DNA of 64,000 nt, taken from assembly GCA_905480645.1 (NCBI GenBank), contig CAJQRC010000003.1, positions 1 through 64,000 on the forward strand. Direction: 5' to 3'. Position 1 is the first letter of the stretch. The number at the start of each line of letters is the position of its first letter. The position numbers and the translations under genes were made by a program. The notes under the pieces are model-generated. The model saw only the letters and a list, made by a program, of their open reading frames with translations, had not been told where the DNA came from and made no database searches. This DNA is from an uncultured Tateyamaria sp. GTDB lineage: Bacteria > Pseudomonadota > Alphaproteobacteria > Rhodobacterales > Rhodobacteraceae. Shown in pieces: positions 52,916 through 61,598 of the stretch.

Positions 52916-54571
52916 TTATCCCAGCTTGACGTTATCGATGCCTACAATCCGGTCATATGCCCAATAAAGAATGAGCACAGCGGCCAGTAGTATAGATCCC
53001 AGAGCAGCTGCTAAGCCCCAATTGAGGGATGATGAAATATGGTAGGCGATGCGGTTTGAGATAAAGACGCCCTTAGTACCACCAACGATCTCTGGTGTGA
53101 TATAATATCCAATTGCTAAAATGAATACGAGGATACTACCTGCCCCAATACCTGGTACAGATTGAGGAAAATATACTCGCCAAAATGCTGTCCAGTTGGT
53201 AGCACCTAGAGACTTAGCAGCTCTTAGATAACTGGGCGGTATTGTCTGCATGACAGAATACATTGGTAAAATCATAAATGGTAAAAGGATGTGTGTCATG
53301 GCGACGATAGTGCCAAATTGGTTATTTATCATGATGAGCCTTTCGGCGTCGTTTACTAAGCCAATCCAGACAAGAATGTCATTGATTACGCCTTGCTGTT
53401 GTAACATCACCTTCCAAGCAGATGTCCTTACCAAAAGAGATGTCCAAAAGGGCAATAGTACAAGAATGAGAAGTATGTTTGCTTTGCGCATTGGCAGATT
53501 TGCTAACAGCCAAGCAACCGGATAGCCAAGCATTATGCAAGACCCTGTAATAACAAGTGACATAATCAACGTTCGAACGAATAGCTTTTGCAAGATTTGT
53601 TTATCTTCAGGCTGCCAGGCAATACCTGCAGGGGTTTTTTGTGCATCAACGGCATTAAGAAAATAGCCGGATGTATAAAGCCCTGAATGTGTTTGGATTG
53701 TCTCCCATGGTGTCACGGTAGCCCAGTCAGGGTCATAGTTGGTAAAAGTTTCAGTAAAACTCGTCAACGGTAAATCAGCTTTTTGCAATTCTTGGAGGAG
53801 TTCTACGTGTGGACCTGAGTAGTCTGACAGATCAGCCGTTTTAAGATCAAGAACGAGTGCAACAGGGACAGCTTCCCAGGGATTTGCCGCAGCGGGATCT
53901 TTTCCATTTTGGGTAGATGTGTAAACTGCCCACGCTGTGTAGGCTCTGGTAGTAAGTGGCAGAAACTTTGCAATTTCTGCACTTGGTGCGAAATTTATAT
54001 CACCGTTTGTATCGCTGTCAGTCAGTTTGGCGATCCGGTTTCGCTGAGTTTGCAGCAAGGTTATTTCTGCTATATTTTGGTCTGCATTGAAAAGTTCGTA
54101 CCATGTTTCGCCATCGTTCCAAGCAGTGTCCAATTTAGAAAGTAACTTTTCGATTTTCTTGCCTAAATCATCCAGCTTTCGCCCAGTTTGGCGGAATAAA
54201 GAAGAGATGCCAGTTTGTTCATAATTGAGGCGTGTCCCCAGCCTGGTATGCCTCTTAGCTTCAGCCGCAGGAAACATGTCAAAATACATTGCAGTGAATA
54301 CTGTCTCAGGTGGTAAGGGGTCTTTGTTGGCATCCCAATCTGCTAAAGCCTGAACCGTGTAGGGAAGAGTATTAGGGACAATATCGTTTTGCACAGAACG
54401 AAACAGCATTGATGCAATGGGAAAAATGAATGTGATTAAAACAAAAATAAGTAGTGGCGCAATCAGAGCTAACGCACGCAGTTTTTGACGACGAAGGGCA
54501 TGTTTCAGACTGCGTTTTAACGGTGAGCCATCAGCAGCAAGTACTGGACTGGAGGTATTTGCAGCGGACAT
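52916..54571 (-). CDS. Polyamine-type ABC transporter permease (PotB-like) with large N-terminal periplasmic insert
   Basis: RAAKSLGATNWTAFWRVYFPQSVPGIGAG EAA loop; about 250 aa hydrophilic insert between the first and second hydrophobic segments. Confidence 0.9.
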   Translation of the reverse strand: MSAANTSSPVLAADGSPLKRSLKHALRRQKLRALALIAPLLIFVLITFIFPIASMLFRSVQNDIVPNTLPYTVQALADWDANKDPLPPETVFTAMYFDMFPAAEAKRHTRLGTRLNYEQTGISSLFRQTGRKLDDLGKKIEKLLSKLDTAWNDGETWYELFNADQNIAEITLLQTQRNRIAKLTDSDTNGDINFAPSAEIAKFLPLTTRAYTAWAVYTSTQNGKDPAAANPWEAVPVALVLDLKTADLSDYSGPHVELLQELQKADLPLTSFTETFTNYDPDWATVTPWETIQTHSGLYTSGYFLNAVDAQKTPAGIAWQPEDKQILQKLFVRTLIMSLVITGSCIMLGYPVAWLLANLPMRKANILLILVLLPFWTSLLVRTSAWKVMLQQQGVINDILVWIGLVNDAERLIMINNQFGTIVAMTHILLPFMILPMYSVMQTIPPSYLRAAKSLGATNWTAFWRVYFPQSVPGIGAGSILVFILAIGYYITPEIVGGTKGVFISNRIAYHISSSLNWGLAAALGSILLAAVLILYWAYDRIVGIDNVKLG

Positions 54572-54857
54572 TTATACGCCCTCTACAACAAGGATGGTAC
54601 TACTTGCAGATTGGTGTCGGATCTTTGCAACTTCCTGATAATCTGGATCGTTATATGCCGCCAATGCATCTTTGTAAGACGGAAATTCAAAAATAACATG
54701 GCGGTTTTCAACTTCACCTTCAAGTATAGTGGATTGACCCCCGCGTACGATTGGAACTGCACCTAGTTTAAGAAGAATGGGAGTATCTTTTGCAATATAC
54801 TCAGCGTAAGCCTTTGGATCGTTCACGGTTATGTGGCCAATGATATAACCTTTAGGC
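54572..54857 (-). CDS. DUF1330 family protein
   Basis: MPKGYIIGHITVNDPKAYAEYIAKDTPILLKLGAVPIVRGGQSTILEGE...VIFEFPSYKDALAAYNDPDYQEV. Confidence 0.9.
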
Positions 54858-54951
54858 ATGATCGTCTCCGATTTTTTTCTCATGGGGCAAATGTAAAACT
54901 TGCCCCATGATTAGACGTTGGTACTGCGAGGCTAATTACCTCTCACAATAT

Positions 54952-56058
54952 TTATTGCGCCAACCAAGCTTGGAATTTTGCGTCGATATCGTCGCGGTAA
55001 TCTGCCCAGAACTCAAAATTATACAGGAAAGTGTTCTTGGCATTGTTTGGATCGGTTGGCATGTGAGGAGCCATATCAATCCCTAGTTCCTCGTGCTTAC
55101 CAACTAGAGGGGCTGACGATGCACGCGCAGGGCCGTAAGAAATATATTTAGCTTGATCTGCTAGACGCTGTGTGTCTGTAGCAAACATAATATAGTCTAG
55201 TGCACGCGCTTGACGTTCTGGAGAAAGTCCAGTTGGGATGATCCATCCGTCTAGGTCGAAAACTTGCGCGTCCCAAAGCATCGCAACAGGCTGCTTTTGC
55301 TCTACTATTAAAGAAAACAAGCGGCCGTTATACGTTGAACCCATAACAATTTCGCCATCGGCTAAAAGTTGAGGGGTGTCGGCGCCAGCTGACCACCAAA
55401 TCACATCGTCTTTTATCGTTGTTAACTTGTCGAGGGCTTGTTGTTGGCCTTCGTCTGTTTCCAAAACGTCATAAACATCTTCTTTGGCTACACCGTCACA
55501 AAGCAGTGCCCATTCCATGTTGTTGATTGGGCGTTTTTCAAGACTACGCTTGCCCGGATAGGCGTCAGTATCGAAGACGGCGCATACTGACGTAGGTGGT
55601 GTGTCGCCAACCATGTCTGTACGATAACCAAAAGTTGTCGAATAGACGATCTGGGGTATGAAGCAATCGCTGACCATAAGATCACCAAAATCATCTGCTG
55701 CAGACGTACCGTCCGGTGCAGCTGCGAGCATGGTGTCAGGATCAATTTCCATTGCAAGGCCTTCATCGCAAAGACGGATGGCATCTGCTGCAACAACGTC
55801 AACTACGTCCCAAGTGACATTTCCTGCCTCACTCATAGCACGTAACTTTGCAACGGCTTCTGCAGAGCTTTCATCATTGATAATTGTGACACCCGTGTTT
55901 GCAGAATAGGGATCATGGTAAGCATTTTTTTGTGATGCCGAATAAGCGCCACCCCATGAAACAATTGTCATTTCATTTGCCATATGGCCGTCGGCTGAAA
56001 CCATGCTGGCTGCAACTGTGAGAGCCGTTGTGGTCATTAGCGTTTTGGTAAGATTCAT
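54952..56058 (-). CDS. Polyamine-type extracellular solute-binding protein (PotD-like)
   Basis: Signal peptide; MTIVSWGGAYSASQKNAYHDPYSANTGVTI; operon context. Confidence 0.9.
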   Translation of the reverse strand: MNLTKTLMTTTALTVAASMVSADGHMANEMTIVSWGGAYSASQKNAYHDPYSANTGVTIINDESSAEAVAKLRAMSEAGNVTWDVVDVVAADAIRLCDEGLAMEIDPDTMLAAAPDGTSAADDFGDLMVSDCFIPQIVYSTTFGYRTDMVGDTPPTSVCAVFDTDAYPGKRSLEKRPINNMEWALLCDGVAKEDVYDVLETDEGQQQALDKLTTIKDDVIWWSAGADTPQLLADGEIVMGSTYNGRLFSLIVEQKQPVAMLWDAQVFDLDGWIIPTGLSPERQARALDYIMFATDTQRLADQAKYISYGPARASSAPLVGKHEELGIDMAPHMPTDPNNAKNTFLYNFEFWADYRDDIDAKFQAWLAQ

Positions 56059-56175
56059 TACCTTTTCTCCACTTACTAAACCCGGGTTTATTTTATGAGG
56101 TGATCTCCGGGTATCGCAACCGCCCCATTTTCCATCGACCCTACCTATTTGGGTGCGACGTATCCTTTAATACTT

Positions 56176-57276
56176 TCATGCATCAAGTGCACGGCAATCC
56201 TCTGTCATCCAGCCAATTTCAATTTGTTCGCCAGGCTTCAGTCTTATTTGGTCAGGCGCATTTCGTGTCTTGATGATAAAGTCATCGATGCCTGCTACTC
56301 GAAGCCGAGTTCGAAAAAGGTCGCCCATATATACAAACTCCATAACCTCGGCCTTCAGGGTATGAGCGTCTGGTTTGAGGCGGCCTGGATCCATTTCAAC
56401 ACGTTCCGGACGGATAGATACGCGGGTTCGTTCGCCCGTTTTGGTCACATTGACTGGCTTTGCGTCTATGATATCGCCACCATCCAGCTGCACTAGGGCT
56501 ACACCGTCGTTGATTTCTTTAATTACACCGTCAAGCGTATTATTTTCCCCAATAAACTGAGCTACAAAACTATTTTGTGGTTCTTCATAAAGCTTATCGG
56601 GTGAATCTAGCTGTTGTATGCGGCCGTCATCAAAGACTGCAACTCTATCGGACATTGTTAGAGCTTCCGTTTGGTCGTGGGTAACATAAACAGTTGTGAT
56701 CCCTAATTCATGCGCTAAACGGGTAATCTCGAATTGCAGCGTTTCCCGTAACTGTTTGTCTAGTGCACCAAGGGGTTCATCCATTAAAACCAGTTCAGGC
56801 TCGAAGACCAATGCTCGCGCCAAGGCAATCCGCTGCTGTTGGCCGCCTGAGAGTTGTGTAGGTCGACGGCTGGCAAAATCCTGCATTTGGACCATACCCA
56901 AAGCACGCATAATTTTTTGTTCACGGTCAGATTTTCCTATTTTACGTACTTCTAGAGGAAAACTTAAATTTTCAGCTACAGTCATATGTGGGAATAGAGC
57001 ATAGTTTTGAAATACCATTCCAATGCCACGCTTGTGCGGCGGGATATTATTTATTGAAACTCCGTCCAAACGTATATCGCCGTGGGTCGCTGTTTCGAAT
57101 CCGGCTAGCATCATCAAGCATGTTGTCTTGCCAGATCCAGATGGACCAAGCATTGTCAAAAACTCGCCCTGTGACAATGTCAGGTTGAGGTCCTTCACGA
57201 CGAGTGTTTCCCCGTCATAGCTTTTTTGCACGCGCTCAAATTCTACAAACGCGTTTTTGGTCTTTGTATTAGCCAA
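56176..57276 (-). CDS. Polyamine-type ABC transporter ATPase (PotA-like)
   Basis: LGPSGSGKTTCLMMLAGFE, LSGGQQQRIALARALVFEPELVLMDEPLGALD, C-terminal TOBE region. Confidence 0.94.
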   Translation of the reverse strand: MANTKTKNAFVEFERVQKSYDGETLVVKDLNLTLSQGEFLTMLGPSGSGKTTCLMMLAGFETATHGDIRLDGVSINNIPPHKRGIGMVFQNYALFPHMTVAENLSFPLEVRKIGKSDREQKIMRALGMVQMQDFASRRPTQLSGGQQQRIALARALVFEPELVLMDEPLGALDKQLRETLQFEITRLAHELGITTVYVTHDQTEALTMSDRVAVFDDGRIQQLDSPDKLYEEPQNSFVAQFIGENNTLDGVIKEINDGVALVQLDGGDIIDAKPVNVTKTGERTRVSIRPERVEMDPGRLKPDAHTLKAEVMEFVYMGDLFRTRLRVAGIDDFIIKTRNAPDQIRLKPGEQIEIGWMTEDCRALDA

Positions 57277-57785
57277 AGAAGGCTCCTATTTTCTTTCAGC
57301 GGCGCTCCGCATCTTTGGGGGATCGTAACATGAGACTGGGATAGGTTTGCAACCAATAAGAGCAAAATTTTTCAATAGATAAGCTATTCATTAAGAGTTT
57401 TGCCCTCTAAAAGCAGCTTTGTATATAAATTCTGAGCTGCTGGGTGGTTAATTAATAGAATCATCAGATCAAAAATTAGGAAGATGGAGTAGCCATTACC
57501 GTTTTATAAGACGTAATCCTGATAGTGCCAACTAAGCGGTTTCTCAGTTATGAATAACCATGATATTGACAAATAGAGAAATGTTTGGAGTTGGCATAAT
57601 TACGCACAATATGAGTTTGTAATTCAATTCAGTTTTGAAATTTTCCCAAGCAATAAGTATAATAAGTATAGTGGCTACTTGACAGTTCAGCTCAGAAATT
57701 TGAGTACTGCCAACCTGACAATATTATGATGCACAAAATATTTGTGTTAAATAAAGTGGACGACTGGACTGGTTAAGGAAGGCTT

Positions 57786-59183
57786 TCAGGTCGCAGGTTT
57801 CAACTGGTTATGCTCTTTTAATATTGTATAACATTCATCTAAGGCAGATCGTGCCCTTTTGCCCATTTCTTTGATTTCCTCGGGAGTGATTACCAGTGGG
57901 GGCGAAATTACCATTCGATCGTAGACGTGACGCATAATTAAATTGTTGGCAAAGCATCTTTCGCGGCATGTAAAACCAGCGGTGCCGGCCTCCATTGCAA
58001 ACTTGGCGCGGCTTTCTTTATTTGGAGTGAGTGCTAACGATGCCATCATTCCGACAATTGTAGTTTCTCCAACTAAGGGATGATCGCCTAAGTTGTGCCA
58101 CATTTCTTTCAAAGCTGGAGCAGCAACTTTGCGCACATGATCCAATATGTTTTCTTCCTCTAGAAGTCGTATGTTTTCTAAAGCTACGGCGGAAGCGACA
58201 GGATGTCCTGAATAGGTATAGCCGTGATTGAACTCGCCCGATCCGATGACCTCTGCCACTTCATCGCACACGATAGAGCCGCCAATAGGCTGATAGCCAG
58301 AACTCAGTCCCTTTGCGATAGTCATAATGTGCGGCTTGATGCCCATTGTTTGAGAGCCAAACCAGTTTCCAGTTCGGCCAAAACCACAAATTACTTCGTC
58401 AGCTATAAGAAGAATTTCATATTTGTCGCATATACGTTGAATTTCTGGCCAGTATGTGTTGGGAGGTATTATTACTCCACCTGCGCCTTGAATTGGTTCA
58501 GCAATAAATGCGGCAATGCGATTTTCACCTTGTCCCATTATTACTTCTTCTAATTCTTTTGCTTTAGCGATTCCAAATTCTTCAGGGGATTTATCTCCCC
58601 CTTCAGCCCACCAATTAGGTTGATTAATATGTATTATGTCTGGTATTGGCAGGCCGCCTTGTTCATGCATCGGGGTCATACCACCAAGAGAACCTGAACC
58701 TACTGATGATCCATGGTAAGCATTTTTTCGGCTTATTATGATCTTTTTTTCTGGTTTACCTTTGGTGGCCCAATAAGTGCGTACCAACCGAATATTTGTA
58801 TCATTTGCCTCTGAACCTGAGCTAGCAAAAAATATATGGTTTAGTTTATCTGGTGTAAGCTCAGCAATTTTTTGTGCCAGAGCTATTGCTGGAACGTGTG
58901 TAGTTTGAAAAAAAGTATTGTAGTAACATAATTGCTTCATTTGTTGCGCTGCTACATCTGCCAACTCGGCACGACCATACCCAATATTTACACACCAGAG
59001 ACCTGCCATCCCATCCAAAATCTCGTTACCTTCGCTATCGTGGAGGTATACGCCGTTTGCGCGGGTAATGATTCTGGCACCCTTATCTGCTAATTCACCA
59101 CCAGCAGTAAAAGGATGCATATGGTGCGCTGCATCCAGTGCTTGTAGTTCTTTTGTTGGCAAATGGTTGGTGATAGTGGGCAT
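57786..59183 (-). CDS. Class III (omega) aminotransferase, possibly putrescine/polyamine:pyruvate
   Basis: SGSEANDTNIRLVRTYW, LLIADEVICGFGRTGNWFGSQ, MTIAKGLSSGYQPIG; beside the polyamine transporter. Confidence 0.88.
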   Translation of the reverse strand: MPTITNHLPTKELQALDAAHHMHPFTAGGELADKGARIITRANGVYLHDSEGNEILDGMAGLWCVNIGYGRAELADVAAQQMKQLCYYNTFFQTTHVPAIALAQKIAELTPDKLNHIFFASSGSEANDTNIRLVRTYWATKGKPEKKIIISRKNAYHGSSVGSGSLGGMTPMHEQGGLPIPDIIHINQPNWWAEGGDKSPEEFGIAKAKELEEVIMGQGENRIAAFIAEPIQGAGGVIIPPNTYWPEIQRICDKYEILLIADEVICGFGRTGNWFGSQTMGIKPHIMTIAKGLSSGYQPIGGSIVCDEVAEVIGSGEFNHGYTYSGHPVASAVALENIRLLEEENILDHVRKVAAPALKEMWHNLGDHPLVGETTIVGMMASLALTPNKESRAKFAMEAGTAGFTCRERCFANNLIMRHVYDRMVISPPLVITPEEIKEMGKRARSALDECYTILKEHNQLKPAT

Positions 59184-59615
59184 GACAACCTCTTGATTTA
59201 TTGTACTGAAAATATGAACATTCTTGACGTAGTCAATAAGTCACCTGTAGTTATATGATCTTCTATATAAGACACTTTGACTAGATTTTTGTATTTTTCA
59301 CATCTTTTAAAATTATCCTGAAGGTAGTTCTAACAAATAACTTTTGATTGTGTTTCTCTAACTTTGGTCAAAAAGATCTACGGTTCCATACGTTTTATGA
59401 CCTGTTAAATCAGAGTAGTTTCTTGGGGATATTTTACAATTAGGAGCTGCTATTGGCACCGTGAGTGAAATCTGTGGTCGTCCATTTTTAAAGGGAATAA
59501 ACTGAGTCTTTTGATCATATCACCGATACAGTCGTTACCCATAGTTATAGTAATTGATTCTTATGTGACGATGGTAAGTAAACCAAAATATTTTTAATAG
59601 CTGCTTTATCAAATC

Positions 59616-59655
59616 TAGCCCTAATATCGTAATATAAAGTATAATATTAGGGCTA
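59616..59655 (-). terminator. Candidate terminator hairpin just downstream of ilvD
   Basis: 12-bp perfect inverted repeat TAGCCCTAATAT (59616-59627) / ATATTAGGGCTA (59644-59655), 4 bp past the ilvD end; weak T-tract. Confidence 0.5.
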
Positions 59656-59658
59656 TTT

Positions 59659-61422
59659 TCATAGATCCATATAGGAGTGCCTTTCTGCTTTTGCGCCAGG
59701 ATGAGTAACGGCGCCCAAGTAGGTAGAACCCACTAATTTTGCATACTTCCAGAGCGCGCCAGCACCGTATAAGGTCTCACGTGGGCCTTTCCAGTTGGAT
59801 TTACGCTCTTCCATTTCCTCTTCAGACAATGCAACATTTATAGAACCTTCTATTGCGTTGAGGGTGATAACGTCACCATCTTTCAACAAAGCGATAGGGC
59901 CCCCGTGGGCTGCTTCGGGACCTACGTGACCAACACAGAAGCCGCGGGTTGCACCAGAAAAGCGTCCATCAGTAATCAATGCAACTTTTTTGCCCATACC
60001 TTGGCCTGAAAGTGCTGCTGTTGTCGCCAACATCTCACGCATACCTGGACCACCAGAGGGTCCCTCGTTGCGAATAACAAATACATCACCTTCATCGTAG
60101 GTTCGGTTTTGTACAGCTTCAAATGCGTCTTGTTCGCATTCATAAATCCGGGCAGGGCCAGTAAAGATTTGGTGTTGGGCTTCCATACCTGCCACTTTAA
60201 CGATCGCTCCCTCGGGAGCGATATTCCCTGTTAAGCCCACAACACCGCCTGTTTTTGTAATAGGCGTTTCAATAGGGTAGATAACTTTACCATCAGCTTC
60301 CAGATCAATCTTATCCAACTCTTCTCCTATAGAATATCCGGTAGATGTGAGACAGTCTTCGTGGATTAAACCAGCTTTGCGCAGTTCTTTCATTACAACG
60401 GGCACGCCTCCTACCTCATAGAGGTCCTTGGCTACATAGGCCCCACCGGGCTTAAGATCTACAAAGTATGGGGTTTCCCGGAATATATCGCAAACATCTT
60501 GCAGGAAGAAATCAATTCCAGCTTCGTGGGCCATGGCAGGCAGGTGTAAACCGGCATTAGTTGATCCACCTGTACAAGCCACTATTCTTGCGGCATTTTC
60601 CAGTGATTTTCGAGTAACGATGTCGCGTGCACAGATGTTTTTATCAATAAGATTCATCACAGCAACACCAGAGGCTTTCGCATATTCATCACGAGATTCA
60701 TATGGTGCAGGAGCGCCCGCTGAGTTTGGCAAAGCTAACCCTATCGCCTCAGATACGCATGCCATGGTATTGGCGGTGAATTGACCGCCACACGCCCCTG
60801 CAGAGGGGCAAGCAACGCGCTCTAAAACTTCCAACTCGGCTTCTGTCATAGTGCCATTTTGTTGATGCCCGACTGCTTCGAACATATCTTGGACTGTTAA
60901 ATCACGGTTAGCATACTCTGCAGGCACTGCAGCGCCTTGGGGCGTACGACCTGGAAGAATTGATCCTCCATATAAAAAAACTGAAGGTACGTTAAGCCGG
61001 ATCATTGCCATCATCATACCAGGCAAAGATTTGTCACAGCCAGCTAAGCCAACGATGGCGTCATAGCAGTGTCCACGCATAGTTAGTTCTACTGTGTCAG
61101 CAATTGCTTCTCGACTTGCTAATGAAGAGCGCATGCCTTCATGGCCCATGGCAATTCCATCTGTGACAGTGATTGTTGTAAACTCGCGTGGTGTGCCGAA
61201 TGCTGCTTTTACGCCAACTTTAACCGATTGTGCTTGACGGTTGAGAGCAATGTTGCAGGGAGCCGCTTCGTTCCAGCAGGTAGCTACTCCAACTAATGGT
61301 TGATGAATTTCTTCCTCTGTCATGCCCATTGCATAGTAATATGAACGGTGGGGCGCACGTGCTGGCCCCTCAGTTACGTGACGGCTGGGTAATTTGGATT
61401 TGTCGAATTTGCCTTTAAGCAT
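59659..61422 (-). CDS. ilvD: Dihydroxy-acid dehydratase
   Basis: [84 protein letters not shown]. Start placed at MLKGKFD. Confidence 0.96.
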   Translation of the reverse strand: MLKGKFDKSKLPSRHVTEGPARAPHRSYYYAMGMTEEEIHQPLVGVATCWNEAAPCNIALNRQAQSVKVGVKAAFGTPREFTTITVTDGIAMGHEGMRSSLASREAIADTVELTMRGHCYDAIVGLAGCDKSLPGMMMAMIRLNVPSVFLYGGSILPGRTPQGAAVPAEYANRDLTVQDMFEAVGHQQNGTMTEAELEVLERVACPSAGACGGQFTANTMACVSEAIGLALPNSAGAPAPYESRDEYAKASGVAVMNLIDKNICARDIVTRKSLENAARIVACTGGSTNAGLHLPAMAHEAGIDFFLQDVCDIFRETPYFVDLKPGGAYVAKDLYEVGGVPVVMKELRKAGLIHEDCLTSTGYSIGEELDKIDLEADGKVIYPIETPITKTGGVVGLTGNIAPEGAIVKVAGMEAQHQIFTGPARIYECEQDAFEAVQNRTYDEGDVFVIRNEGPSGGPGMREMLATTAALSGQGMGKKVALITDGRFSGATRGFCVGHVGPEAAHGGPIALLKDGDVITLNAIEGSINVALSEEEMEERKSNWKGPRETLYGAGALWKYAKLVGSTYLGAVTHPGAKAERHSYMDL

Positions 61423-61598
61423 CTGAGTCTCCCTGAAAGCATTATTGAACGGAATACCCATTGCCTGAACGACCTGCAAGCATCAGAATACGAAGCACAG
61501 AGTTGTAATATTGTGTATCGAAGATTAAATTGATGCAGCGGCGTTAATTCAGAGAAAAAACAATCAGTTATTGCAAAATCTGCTGATCAGGATTGCTA

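Noticed and set aside
57649-57672. Short tandem repeat AATAAGTAT x2
   Set aside because: Only two 9-bp units in AT-rich intergenic DNA; not meaningful.
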